This document shows positions 45,445-56,709 of a DNA stretch of 64,000 bases, in pieces; positions within the stretch are counted from its first letter, which is position 1; every line of letters starts with the position of its first letter. The stretch spans positions 5,022,001 through 5,086,000 of the forward strand of contig JAWHQI010000013.1 of the NCBI GenBank assembly GCA_033032865.1. The letters run 5' to 3'. The position numbers and the translations under genes are program-made. Under the pieces are notes generated by a model, which was given only the letters and a program-made list of their open reading frames with translations, made no database searches and had not been told where the DNA came from. This stretch comes from Dactylorhiza incarnata. Lineage: Eukaryota; Streptophyta; Magnoliopsida; Asparagales; Orchidaceae.

Positions 45445-47179
45445 CACCCCCAGACTTAACTGTTTGCGCGTCCCGAGCAAACAAATTCTAAGCGAACTGG
45501 GAAAGAACAGTAGATGGCTTAATGATTACACTACAGAGTACCATGCGAAGTCGCATGCTCACGTGCATAAGAAAAATAGTAGAAAAGATTTCTGATTATA
45601 AAAACAGTTTATATATTTCTAAAAGAGTAAAAGCATATTACAACTACTCAAAATGGTGAACAACGGTGAATCATTCGGTCGTGCATACGGAGAAAGTGAA
45701 CTAAACGCTGAGACGAGCATTGCCCAAGATCGGGATGCGGGAAAAACTCCACTGAAATCCATCAGTGTCGGTGACCATAGGCTTGCCCGGTCACATTCTC
45801 TCCACGACACTAGATTGGTTCATAGCGTGAGTCGGTAGGACTTTAGGTTAGAGATGGGGCTTGGGTTACGGTGAGGTAAACAAGGATACACAAAATGGCT
45901 CAAATACATAACCCAAATGAGCTTTAAAAATAACTACCCACGCACCAAAATCGAATGCAAGTGCATCACACCCCCAGACTTGGACATTTGCAACATAGGT
46001 GTGTGCACCGCCTACTCCCAATACACTATTCTTCTACATGATTTTCAATAAAACTCGCCTTTCTTTTTCTCTTTTTTTCCTTTTCAATTTTTTTTCTTTT
46101 TCTTTAAATCTTCTTTTCCTTGTCGTTTTCTTTCAGCAAATTTTCAAAGGAGCATAACCACAGGTTCTCATAGTAAACACCACAATCAACACCCCCCAAA
46201 ATGTAAATGAAATTACAACTAAAGCTCAGATTTGGGTGTGCGACTAGGTTAGGCTTTTAGGCTTTGGTGAGAAACATGTGGAGCTGAATCAAGGAAAGGG
46301 TAGGCACAAAGGGGCTAGCAAGGGTAGACGATAGGCATGAAATAAAAAGTTCAACCGGGCCAAAATAATGGCCTACGTCATTCTCACGCACTAGAACTAT
46401 CCTATGCCAATGCTTCAAGAATCGCTTGGGGCAAGTTCTAGCCACCGAGAAAGATTCTCCTTTCTCCCGACTCAAGCAATACGAATCTAGCGATCGTTTA
46501 CACACGTCCCTATGCTACCGTTTGATTCACACCAGATTCACCATTTGAGTAAAGTAAACAACATTTACACTAATAAGAAAAATATAAAACCATAGTATAA
46601 AAAGAAGTCTAATCTACACAAATTCCTATGCAACCGAGCACTCGACTAGGAGCACTACTAGAGTCAACATTTTACTCTACTACATAGTCTTAAGCCATCA
46701 CCTAGATTTTCCAAATAAGCAAAAGAATTAAATTCACAACAGAGCAAGCAAACAGATGGGTACGCTCTCAAGTGGGTGATATGGTGTATGCAATAATAAA
46801 AATACACTTCTGATATGCAAAAACGTGTACACGTGTAGTGAACACTCGGTACACTCCCCCCCCCCCCCAGACTTAAACTAAACAATATGCGCAAAATGCA
46901 GCTATAAAATTCAGAATAATGCTAGGGAAAGAGAGTACCCAGTGCTCAGAAATGAGCACACCAGAAGATTGGCGTGAAAACCTGGACTAAGCTGCAGCGT
47001 CCGCCATCCAGAGAAAGATACCTGCAAGGGTCAGCTCCGCAAAAACAAAAGACAAAAGAAAATTGAAAAGGAAATACTACTAACTAAACATGATTAGATA
47101 AAAATAGAAATGCAGAAAAGGAAGATAACTACTGGGGTTATTGTCATCCCAGCACGACTTATTCAAAATCTTAAAGGTT
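45445..47179 (-). other. Non-coding 3' internal region of D with three polypurine-like motifs
   Basis: No convincing ORF. In element sense AAGTCTGGGGGTG abuts the 3' LTR (45445-45457) and recurs at 45969-45981. AAGTCTGGGGG is again at 46864-46874. The intervals (about 520 and 890 bases) match those in G and D2. Shared landmark CTTGCCCCAAGCGATTCTTG lies near 46420-46445. A poly-A/T-rich stretch lies at 46060-46140. Confidence 0.75.
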
Positions 47180-48418
47180 CTAGCTAATGGGCCTATGGAA
47201 GGAGAAGTGGACAGGTAACTGGCCTAATATCCGTGTCGGTAGCGGGTGCCGATACGGTGATAGAACAGTCACCCCTCTACCTAAATATAGATACCTGCTC
47301 CTCACAGGTAGAGGGTAGAGAAAGTAAGAAGAGGAGGAGGCCTGGTCCTCACTCAACTCACCAAAAATATCCTTGCCTAGCAAGGCGTCGTCAACAGGGA
47401 GGCAGCTGGAGGAAAAGGCAATGAGTGGAGCTTCCTCTACGGAGGGGGAATAAACCTCCTCACATGAGAGGATGCTCACATCATTGACTTGAGCAAAAAG
47501 CTCCAAGTCCTCCTGGGATACCTGTGAAGACTCAACCTGCACAGGCTCGAATGAAGAAGGGGGGTCGAGAAATAAAGAAGACGAATGACATAAATAAACA
47601 TTAATCGGGGGAGTGGTCCCGGTCTCACTCCCATCAGGTTGGGGAAGTAAAATAATGTTAGCATTGTCATCAATGCTGCAAGAGTCGGCGGGATCAACGG
47701 TGGCCAGGCTAAGGATTTGGACTTCCTCCACCGGTGTTGAGGAAAACTCCTCTTCACCTAGAAGGTTGTCCTCCTCCATAGGAATAGGCACAACACTAAG
47801 ATCAACAACCTCATCCTGCGACACATCATCGACAATGTCGTCAGAAACGAATGTAGAATGCACAATAGGGAGAGGAATAGTGCTCGGATAAAAGTCGAGC
47901 ACCGATTCCTCACAAAGAATCGAATCCACTAGAGGTGGTGGATGCACTGGGAGAATGGGCTCAGCAATGTCGGTGCCCAGATCAGCCACACATCCGGTGA
48001 CCGTATCCATGCCATACCCTTCAAAATGTGAAGGTGACAAAGACACATAGCCGGATGTTGAAGGTGTGCCGCCAGAGCTAGGAGTTGGGACGATCCGAAT
48101 ATCCGGCTCGTCATCCTCATCCAATTGGCGAAGATAAGCAACACAATCCTTCAGGGCATGATCTGTGCCCCGACAAAACTGGCACTGCCTAGCAGGCTTC
48201 TTTGGCACAGCGGGGGCTGGAGCCGAAAAGAAGTATGACGGTAATGGCTCAGCAGAGTAGCCATAAGACTTACGCGCACCATATGGAGTATCAGACGGAG
48301 TCGATGCTCTATATGCTGGGCGAGAGGAATTATGCCTACTATTCTCCGTAGGGCATTCAACACTAGAGTGGGAAGTAGCTCCACACCAACGGCAACGGAA
48401 ATTTAGATGTGCCCACAT
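47180..48418 (-). CDS. Non-autonomous element D ORF, two zinc knuckles and acidic tail (412 residues)
   Basis: Intact ORF from ATG 48418, about 200 bases after the primer site. Two CCHC zinc knuckles: Cys-Arg-Trp-Cys-X4-His-X4-Cys at residues 9-22 and Cys-Gln-Phe-Cys-X4-His-X4-Cys at about residues 80-93, as in retroviral nucleocapsid. The rest (100-412) is acidic and rich in Ser/Pro/Val, with no enzyme motif, no capsid-like domain and no membrane segment. A related C-terminal part is in element H (63210-64000), so it is a conserved gene of this element family. A role in RNA binding or packaging in trans with a helper gag is inferred. Intactness agrees with a recent insertion. Confidence 0.75.
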   Translation of the reverse strand: MWAHLNFRCRWCGATSHSSVECPTENSRHNSSRPAYRASTPSDTPYGARKSYGYSAEPLPSYFFSAPAPAVPKKPARQCQFCRGTDHALKDCVAYLRQLDEDDEPDIRIVPTPSSGGTPSTSGYVSLSPSHFEGYGMDTVTGCVADLGTDIAEPILPVHPPPLVDSILCEESVLDFYPSTIPLPIVHSTFVSDDIVDDVSQDEVVDLSVVPIPMEEDNLLGEEEFSSTPVEEVQILSLATVDPADSCSIDDNANIILLPQPDGSETGTTPPINVYLCHSSSLFLDPPSSFEPVQVESSQVSQEDLELFAQVNDVSILSCEEVYSPSVEEAPLIAFSSSCLPVDDALLGKDIFGELSEDQASSSSYFLYPLPVRSRYLYLGRGVTVLSPYRHPLPTRILGQLPVHFSFHRPIS

Positions 48419-48615
48419 AGTGTGAAGATAAAACGATTCAAAAAGACAAACACTATTGTGCGAAATACTACACCTAACAAAAATTTACTAAAGCAACCTA
48501 CTATAAAACAAGAAAAAGGAATAAAACGAACAGAAATAAAATAAGGGATGCAATTTACAAATGGAAGGGCTTCTCTCTCAGACTCTCCCTCTCCAGAAAA
48601 CTCACACGTCTGTGT

Positions 48616-48633
48616 TCCCCGGCAACGGCGCCA
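48616..48633 (-). other. Primer binding site, tRNA-Asp type (D)
   Basis: TGGCGCCGTTGCCGGGGA on the minus strand, six bases inside the 5' LTR edge. Same site as in Athila K. Confidence 0.9.
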
Positions 48634-48639
48634 AAAACT

Positions 48640-50345
48640 TGATGGCGCAAATCTCACACACCGCTATAGGCGGTAGCTCGACTGCGACACGAAACGGCAG
48701 TGTACCGATCGTTCAAGTAATATAAAACGAGGAGTAATCCCCGAGTATCGAATCTCTCAAGGAACACAGTAAGGTGGAGTTAGGTTTCGAGGAAGGACTT
48801 GAGATTGAAGTCCTAAAATCGGATGGGATGCGGGGGAGTTGGGTTGGCTTATGGAAAATAAAAGAAAACACTATCAACTACTCCTATGCAATGCCGCTAT
48901 GCAAAGCTTCGCTCGGCGGGATGGAAGACTACGTAGGCCTTGAACGCGCTACTTCGTAAGGGCGGATGGACGAGTAGGCAAGCGGATCGAACTATGCAGG
49001 CCTTGAGCGCGCTGCTTCGTTAGGCGGGATGGAGTACACGGGCCGCGATGCCACGCTTCGGTAGGCGGATGGACGAGTAGGCTAACGGAATGAGGGTCGC
49101 AAGCACCTCTTCGACAAGCACGCCACTAGCAATTGCTAGTGCGGCACCGGACACGATAGTGGGATGGAAAATGGATGGTGGCGCTCCTCAAGCACACAAA
49201 TAACAAATATTTCACAATCACATGAAATATATGGAAATACAAACTAGTTCAAGTGCAACTTCATCAAAATATACAAGATCTAGCTATTACAACAATCAAT
49301 AAAAGGAGAACAAGGCAAGAAATCGACCGAATCCGAAGGCTCGTTGAAGATTCACGGTTGGAATCGCCGGGTTGTCAATCCGCGTCCAAGCTCGGTCCAC
49401 AACTACGTCCGGGGTAGAGAGAGCTGTCACTACTCTCCAATGGACCCGTCTTCTTCGTGTCACGATCCGGTAGAGGTTGCAAACTTCCTCTTGCTTGACG
49501 GTAATGGCGGCTAGGTCTTCCTTTGGAGCTCTTGGATGAAGGAGGAGGCCGAGAGGAAATTCCGGCGAAGATTTGGCGTTGAAAGCTTGCCCGGAGATCC
49601 TCCCTAAGGTGGGCGACGATGGAGGGGCGAAGTCGGACCAAACCAGGCGGAAAACGGCGGAAGAAAGCGGGGGATCTGACCTAAATCGCGAGCAGGGAAT
49701 TTATAGGCGCTGGAATTAAACAGTGCGCACGGTCAGTGGCGCACGACCATTGGTCGTGCGCACTGGAATCCTGTGATCGTGCGCTCTGCCTGGACAGAAC
49801 CTGCAAAGACAGAAATTACAAAATAACATGTTCGCACGACCAGTGGCGCACGACCAGTGGTCGTGCGCACTATCGTTGATGGTCGTGCGCAATACAGCAA
49901 ACAGAACTCAGAATTTTAATGATAAGTGCGCACGAGCAGTGGCGCACGACCGGTGGTCGTGCGCACTGGCGTTGGTGGTCGTGCGCACTGCACCAAACAG
50001 AACTCATAAAAAGGGTTTAAGTGCACACGATCAGTGACGCACGACCAGTGGTCGTGCGCAATAGAACCAGTGATCGTGCGCAGTGTTCCTGTGCAGAATT
50101 GCACCGGGAACACCTGCACGACTCCTGTTCTAGCGTACAACCACGAATCCAGCTACTGAAAGTGGCACCTAACAGTGCATGAAAACTACTAATGAAGATA
50201 AACATGAAAACACACCAAAATGGGCCTAGAAGTGCACTTAGCATAGACTGATCAATATGAACTATAACAGGGCTAAAGTGCGGTGAAATGACTGAATAAA
50301 TGGCCCAGATGAGTCCGTAAATGTGTATATGATCAGGACTCATCA
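48640..50345 (-). repeat. 5' LTR of D (1706 bases)
   Basis: Same length as the 3' LTR. Palindrome CACTAGCAATTGCTAGTG at 49124-49141, TATA box at 49698-49705, GTGCG palindromes 49723-50091. Start of the element's transcript. Confidence 0.93.
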
Positions 50346-50594
50346 ACTACCCATATTTTGGGAAACCACTATAAAAATTATGTGTCTTCTGTGTTTGCTT
50401 TTCTGGGCTGTCCCTTTACTGTTTATTGTTTTCTATTTCTTGTGTTTACTTTATTCTGTGTTGGTTGTGCTAATTGCATATTTATTGGAATAGTTTATTA
50501 TTGTGTGTGCATATTTATGGTAAAGTTTTTAAATCTCTATTCACCCCCCCCCCCCCCCCTAGAGAATACTCAGAGGTTACACTGTGCACTTCTA
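50346..50594 (+). repeat. 3' LTR of Sirevirus B, second part
   Basis: Begins with the repeated ACTAC, continues CCATATTTTGGGAAACC as in the 5' LTR, and ends with a poly-C run of 16 (50544-50559) and ...GTGCACTTCTA before the GAAGG duplication. The 5' partner ends ...CACTTACA and has 27 C. Confidence 0.88.
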
Positions 50595-51311
50595 GAAGGA
50601 CTCCGAGAATTGGAGGGCGTGCGTCGACTATCGCAACTTGAACCAGGCATGCTCGAAGGACAGCTTCCCCCATTTTAGGATCGATCATCTTGTCGGTGCG
50701 ATGGGCGGTCATGAGCTCCTTAGCTCATGGACTCATATTCATGGTACAACCAGATCAAAATGAATCCTACAGACGAAGAGCGCACCGCCTTCCGAACCGA
50801 CAAAGGGAGTCAACTGCTACAAAGTGATGCCCTTCAGCCTCAAAAATTTCAGAGCTACATACCAAAGATTGATAAACAAAGTGTTTAAGGACCTCATCAT
50901 GATGATAATGGAGGTATACGTGGACGACTTTCTATTAATGAGCATCCAACGTCACGACCACCTGAAAGACCTTAAAAAGTGCATTCAACTACTTCACCAC
51001 TTCCAAATGCTGCTCAATCCTAGCAAATGCATGTTTGGTGTGACAGCAGGGAAGTTCCTACGTTTCATGATAACCCATCGTGGAATTGTGGCAAACCCTC
51101 AAAAGATCAAAGAGCTGGAGGGCATGTCTCCACCTCGCTCCGTCAAGGAGGTGCAACATCTAAATGGGAGGATCGCCATATTCTCACACTTCCTGGCACA
51201 TATGGGAGACAAGTGCCTCCCTTTCTTTAAGATTGTTTAGGGGCACACAACTCAGGGTTCAAATGGACGGATGAGTGCCAGATGGAATTCGAGCTCCCTA
51301 AGAAGTACCTA
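50595..51311 (+). pseudogene. Tat-type Gypsy pol, right part (F): RT core
   Basis: Continues F after B. The reading has Cys-Val-Asp-Tyr-Arg-Asn-Leu-Asn, a frameshifted/stop-containing middle (50700-50810), then an open 138-residue stretch (50824-51240) with Tyr-Lys-Val-Met-Pro-Phe, Ala-Thr-Tyr-Gln-Arg-Leu and the catalytic box Tyr-Val-Asp-Asp-Phe. A TAG at about 51238 follows, then the connection Phe-Lys-Trp-Thr-Asp-Glu-Cys up to an insertion by E1 after ...Lys-Lys-Tyr-Leu. The catalytic aspartates remain. It is the right half of the gene cut at 20273. Confidence 0.88.
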
Positions 51312-52580
51312 TGTTGGAACATGGTATTCCGCATCCCTTTGATTTGAGAATAACATATCCTGCTTGTATTTGATTATGGTTGACATTGTGTTTTTAGCAT
51401 GCAGGCTTGAACATATATGACACTAGGATGCTTCATTAGTGGTCTGGACCTGCCCACAATCTGAAATGAGGAGAGTGATCTAACGCCATGCCTTAGGACT
51501 TAACGCCGGCGTTGACACGCGACGATATGGCATGCCGCTGAGATGATCGACGATATGGCTTGCCGCTCAGATAATGAAAGTGGTCTAATGCCAGGCGTTA
51601 GGTCTTAACATTGGTGTTGACTCTCGTTCCCATCATGATGATTATGGAAAGGAGGGAAGCATCCGTGATTACAGGAGCTTTTTAGGAATGATCTGACCAA
51701 ACATCAGCATTAACCTCAATGCCAGCGTTAGGGTTGCCTAAAATGAATGTTTCCTAAAGTGCAGAATCTTCTTCCAATTTTGAAGATCCGAGCCATCAAA
51801 ACAATTCTAAACTGGGTCAACGTTGGGCTTTAGCCTTAACGCCGATGTTAGCATCCAGTCCTATAAATACGTGGATTTTGTCTTCTCCAACTACTGATTG
51901 AAGAGAGCCCTATTCTAGCACTTCAGAAACTCTGAGAGGGCTTTATTTTCCATACCATCATCTCCCACGCAAATTCCAGAGAAGAATTCAAGGAGAATCG
52001 GATCAACGCTTACTCAACGCGAAGAACGCACGCTTCGACTTTGAGAATATTCAGCGAGCCTTTGCCATCTCCAGAATTCTTCATATGGAGTTTTTATTTA
52101 TATTTTGTAACTCTTTCATTATAATCATGGAGTAAATTCGCCCCGTGTTGGCGACTAGGTCTGGGTAGGACTTAGGGATGAATTCGCTTCATGTTGGTGA
52201 CTAGGTCTAGGGAGTAGATCTAGAGGGTGCTCAAGGCTTTTCTGGGGATAGAAAGGCTAGAGCGGCTTGAGGCCGTATCTGGGAAAGATCGGCTAAAGCC
52301 AACCGGTTTTTGGTGAGAAGAGTCGGTATATAAAGCAAAAAATAATATTTCATATTTCTCCTTCGATTTTTAGCGTCATAGAAATTACATTTCATAATCA
52401 AATATTATATATGATAATCATGTCTTTTCTTATTTGTTTTAATTAATTTACTACTCTTTACTTTTGATTCACTATCATTCAAATAAAATATCAAAAGTTC
52501 AATATTAAATATTAAAGTTTTCTAAAACCCTTATTCACCCCCCCCCCCCCCCCCCTCTAAGGGCGCCTCAAGATCCAACA
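51312..52580 (+). repeat. 5' LTR of Sirevirus E1
   Basis: TGTTGGAACATGG...AGATCCAACA, with the primer site right after it. Contains AACGCCGGCGTT palindromes (about 51480-51530 and 51595-51735), TATA box 51862-51869, two leader hairpin units (52138-52228), poly-C run of 18 (52538-52555). Inserted in F; preceding bases are ACCTA. Its partner lies outside the window or is lost. Confidence 0.88.
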
Positions 52581-52582
52581 AG

Positions 52583-52594
52583 TGGTATCAGAGG
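52583..52594 (+). other. Primer binding site, initiator tRNA-Met type (E1)
   Basis: TGGTATCAGAGG two bases after the LTR end. Confidence 0.88.
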
Positions 52595-52629
52595 TAGGTT
52601 ATTGCAAATCGGCTTAACAACTGGGAATA

Positions 52630-53438
52630 ATGGCACTCTGTGATCTCTCTTTCCATGAGGGGCAAGGAATAAGTAGACCTCCACTTTTCACCAGAACCGA
52701 CTATAACTATTGGAGAACACGAATGCGTTACTTTCTAATAAATTTAGATCTAGACATCTAGGCTAGTGTCGAAGCACTGTATACTACTCCTACTTATGTT
52801 GGTGGAGAGGTAACCATGAAAAACCTAGAGATAGATGGGATGATGGGGATAAAAATAAATGTAAAAATAATGCTAAAGCTATGAATGCTTTATTTTGCGC
52901 ATTAGATAGGACTGGATTTAATAGAGTTTGTGCTTGTGAAAATGCTTATGACATTTGGAATTAACTAGAAATAACTCATGAAGGAACCTCTTAGGTTAAA
53001 GACTCCAAGCTCTTCCAACTAGAATCGGAGTTTGAAAGATTCAGAATGGATCCAGATGAGGACGTGGACTCGATGCCACACGTTTTACCAAGATCATAAT
53101 TGCCGCAAAGATCCTTAGAAAAGCCTTCTCGAATGGTGACTTGGTGAGGTAGATACTTCGATCTCTCCCCCCGAAGTTCAATCCAAAGGTGACAGCTATT
53201 TCGGAATTGCATGATCTAAAACGGCTTCAGATTGAGATCCTCACTGGGAATCTCAAAACCCATGAGGTAGAACTCAAAATCCAAGTTGAAGAATACAATA
53301 AAGAGCCAAAGAAGAAAGCCTTGGCACTAAAGTCAAGGAAAGAGGATGACAATGAGGAAGAGGACGAGGAGAGTCTTTTTGTGAAAATTTCACAAAGTTC
53401 ATGAAGAATCCAGAAAGGAGGAATACTTTCCGTAAGTA
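52630..53438 (+). pseudogene. Sirevirus gag of E1, truncated
   Basis: Starts ATG-Ala-Leu-Cys at 52630 with the motif Arg-Pro-Pro-Leu-Phe and Tyr-X-Tyr-Trp-Arg-Thr-Arg-Met typical of UBN2 gag starts. Stops where Trp or Gln codons are usual (TAG near 52757, TAA near 52965, TAG near 52993) and frameshifts break it, while a final open piece (53189-53404) has Lys/Glu-rich coiled residues. Element G interrupts it at 53439 before any zinc knuckle. Same family as the fragment at 1-471. The stop pattern fits C-to-T decay of methylated DNA. Confidence 0.83.
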
Positions 53439-54947
53439 TGATGCGCGATTTCAGCAACGCTAATTAGCAAGCATGAAATGCGATACGACGACAGTGCACT
53501 GGTCGCTCAAGTAATAAAATAGGGAGGAACTCCCCGAATGTCGATCTCAAATGACCGCAAGTTGGGTAGTATGATTCGCTCTGCCCGGAAATTAGTTAAA
53601 AGGATTACTAAGTGATAACAAAGGGGGTTGTGATTGGATTCCTAAGCTATTGCGGAAATAAGAGAAATGCGGGTCGAAAAGCACCGCTTTGCAAGGTGTG
53701 GGTGAGTGCAGCGGCCGTGATGCCCCGCTTCGGTAAGCGGATGGAGTGGCCATAGTGCGAGGTTTTGTGAGGGTCGTATTCACCTCTTCTCCAACATCAC
53801 CACTAGCAATTGCTAGATGGCTTCACACACAAACAACCTAGGCTATCACAACAACAACGAAATCTATTCTCACCACCACATCATCATTGCACATGAACAC
53901 AAGCAAGGATCCATAACATTAACCTAACAAGCGTTCGTACAACAACACAAAGAGAAAGCACAAGCATCAGAGTTTAGAAAGGACCACATAGAAGATGTCA
54001 CCGCGTCTTGGGTTCTCGGCCGGAGTGAGAGGTTGTCGGGCTCTCTCCGGGCTCGGCCCTCAGATGGTGTGCGGACTCGAAGGAGGCTGTCACCGCTCCA
54101 ACGATCTTCAGCGCTTCTATGGTCTCCTCGGCGAAGAATGCTTGAACTAGTGGCGGAGAATGCTTGCAAATGATCGCGGATGGAGGAATGGTGAAGGAGA
54201 TCGCTGGAAATGGTCTCCTCTTGTCTCCTCTGGTGGAAAGGGTGAAAATGGTGGGATTCCTCACTTTTCCTACGAGGGGAATCGGGGGCCTCTCCTCTGG
54301 TAGCGGCATTTCCTGCTTTAAATACTAAACAGGCAGAGTTTTGGTCACGCACGGTCGAACGCACGATCGTGCGCTGCCCATGCGATAATTAATGATAAAA
54401 ACTGGCGTGAAGATGAAGCTGCGCCGCCCGTGCGATTTACTCATGCATGGGCAAATCTGCCCGTGGGTCAAAATGCACGGGTAAATTCAGAAAAGATAAA
54501 AAATAGGAAGAAATAGGCGTCCGTGCGTTTGACTCACGCACAGGCAATTCTGCTCATGCGTCAAAACGCACGACCAAACTCAGATCTCCCATTTTATGCC
54601 CAGATGAGAACGCACGACCACAACCGTCCGTGCGTCAAGGAAACGCACGACCGTGCGTTGCACACAATCATGAATTCTGGGGGAAAACTGGATGATCCGA
54701 CCACCTGTATACAAGATAAAACAGCTGGGAAAACACCTCCAGCACTAGATAAACAAAGATAAAGGGATGGGGAGCACCATGTGCTTACACCGAATAACAA
54801 GGAGCGCAAATGTGCACCGAAACGGGCCTAAGAGTGCACCTAGCAAGGAATAACAAATATGATCAAAAACATGCCTAAAGTGTAGTGCATCGACTAGAAA
54901 TACGACCCAGATGAGTCCAAAAATGTGTATATAAATGGGACTCATCA
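53439..54947 (-). repeat. 3' LTR of non-autonomous Athila-like element G (1.51 kb)
   Basis: TGATGCGCGATTTC...GGGACTCATCA in plus orientation. Palindrome CTAGCAATTGCTAG at 53803-53816, TATTTAAA (minus strand) at 54317-54324, CGTGCG/CGCACG palindromes 54344-54660. Inserted into E1 gag; preceding bases AAGTA. The adjoining polypurine tract sets its direction. Confidence 0.87.
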
Positions 54948-56709
54948 CACCCCCAGACTTAACCATTTGCACGTCTCGGGCAAACTACTCAGCTCTCCTT
55001 TTGGAACAATTGGATGTTAGAGTGAGTTTGAGCGGTAGAGACCTATCCGAAGTCGCATGCACACGTGCATAGAAATACATTAGAACGGAATTAAACTCAA
55101 GATTATATCTAACTATTTCTAGAACAGTAATTTGAAATTTACTTTACTTGGATGGTGAATCCCGGTGAATCTTTCGGTCGCGCAAAAGGGAAAATAGCGT
55201 GACTAATGAGCAGAGTTTTACTCGAATCAAAGCTCGGGACAAACTCCTAATAAATCCATCAAAGTCGGTGTCCATAGGCTTGCACGTTCGCATTCTCTCT
55301 ACTGCATGAGACGACTCGTATCTAAAATCAATAGGACTTATGGGTTAGGATTGGGCTTAGGTTGAGTTTAGGCTAGATAAGTAGAAGGACGATGGGAATC
55401 ACATTCAACATAAACTGAGCACTCAAGAGAATTACAATCACCAATACAACATTTTCAAGAAATACACAACACCCCCAGACTTCAACTGAACACTAGGTGC
55501 GTGCTAAGCCAAATATAATTTGAATTTGTCGAGAGAGTATTCATTTTGAACAACCTTTTTTTTCATTCTTCTTTTCTTTTCTCTTCTCGACAGAATACTT
55601 TGTAGGCACAATAAAAACAGCTCCTTTAGCTAATTCAAAGCTACCATACACCACAGAGATAACACCAAATGCGGTCGATAAATAAATTTCTTTCAGCTCA
55701 AAAGTTGGTGCGAAAATAGGTTTGGCCGTATGGCTTTGGTGAAATTTTAGTGGAGCTAAACAAGGAGGAAAGGTAGGCTCAAGTGGGCTTGCAAAGGTGA
55801 TTACGTTGGTAAGGATTTCAAAAGCACAAACGGATCAAGAAATGGCCTATATCACATTTTATAATGAGTACTTCAACGCAATCGTTTCAAGAGTAGCCTA
55901 GTGCAAGTTCTAGCCACCGAGAAAGGTTGTCCTTCCTTCCGACCCTAGTAATAAGCTACTACTAGTCCAGCTACACTCGACCTTATGCTACTGTTGAATT
56001 CACCGGATTCACAACTAAAGTAAAATAAATTGCAGCTACTATAATAGAAATAATTAAATTATAAATTTGAATTTTATTCTACTATAATTGAATTTCTAGG
56101 CGTGACGGGAGCATTTGACTAGAGCACTACTCGAGTCAACATTTTTCTCTACTCCTCACTCCTACACTAATAATCCAATTCTTACGAGCGGGGAACCTCG
56201 CAGCAATATCCAATATGCGCGCGGCATCAAGTGCGCGTGAACTAGGTGCAAGAGTATGCAATGTGTGCAACAAAATGATAAATCCTAACTCAGCACATTC
56301 TAACATGCCACGCAAAGTGTGTGTACGTGCACAACTCGCTCTCTCCCCCAGACTTGATCAAAACGAAATAAAATAGACAATTCAGAAATAGGGAAAATAG
56401 GGGTAGAGAGGACCTATGCTCATAAAAGAGCATGCCAGAAGTGCAGTATAATCCTTCTTTAAAGATCTCCTCCTCTTCATCCAATCGCATTCACACCTGC
56501 GATGTTAGCACCAAAGCAAAAACAAACAAAACATAATAGAAATTAAAGCAAGAAAGCGGAACCGGGTGGTTCCCATGGGTTGTCTCCCAAGAAGCCCTTT
56601 TGTTTAACGTCCTTAAAGGTGGACCAAATACCTGTATTAAGCATTGTTCATAAAGCAGAAAATTTAGAGAAAAGTTTCACTCACACAGATCACAGCAAGA
56701 AAAAGAACA
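54948..56709 (-). other. Non-coding 3' internal region of G
   Basis: No convincing ORF. In element sense AAGTCTGGGGGTG abuts the LTR (54948-54960), with AAGTCTGGGGGT at 55471-55482 and AAGTCTGGGGG at 56345-56355. A short conserved stretch near 56570-56640 (CCTTTTGTTTAACGTCCTTAAAG and ACCTGTATTAAGC) is shared with H at 63095-63140 and may be the end of the coding part. Confidence 0.7.

Larger units (their letters stand above)
43739..50345 (-). mobile_element. Young non-autonomous Athila-like element D
   Basis: 6.6-kb minus-strand element flanked by perfect ACTAC duplications (43734-43738 and 50346-50350), with two 1706-base LTRs, a tRNA-Asp primer site, an intact 412-residue ORF, a long non-coding 3' region and a polypurine tract. 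It has no protease, RT, RNase H or integrase, so it must depend on enzymes of an autonomous Athila/Tat partner. LTR comparison of translated stretches and spot checks shows two base differences, so it inserted recently. Confidence 0.9.
20274..50594 (+). mobile_element. Sirevirus B, pol-less, carrying nested insertions J, A and D
   Basis: Ends are set by 5-base duplications GAAGG (20269-20273 and 50595-50599) flanking TGTAGGGG... and ...CACTTCTA. After removing J, A and D with their duplications, about 8.2 kb remains: LTR, Met-tRNA primer site, gag, palindrome region, extra ORF, polypurine tract, LTR. There is no protease, integrase, reverse transcriptase or RNase H of its own. It must have relied on enzymes from another element; A-like Sireviruses are candidates. 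It interrupts the reverse transcriptase of F. Confidence 0.88.

Noticed and set aside
44474..45484. Open frames of 60-120 codons inside the D LTRs (both copies)
   Set aside because: They follow palindromic GTGCG repeats, overlap on both strands, and look like by-products of the repeated sequence. No domain seen.
48616..48633. tRNA-Asp gene
   Set aside because: Only the 18-base 3' end is matched, right beside an LTR in the correct orientation for a primer binding site.
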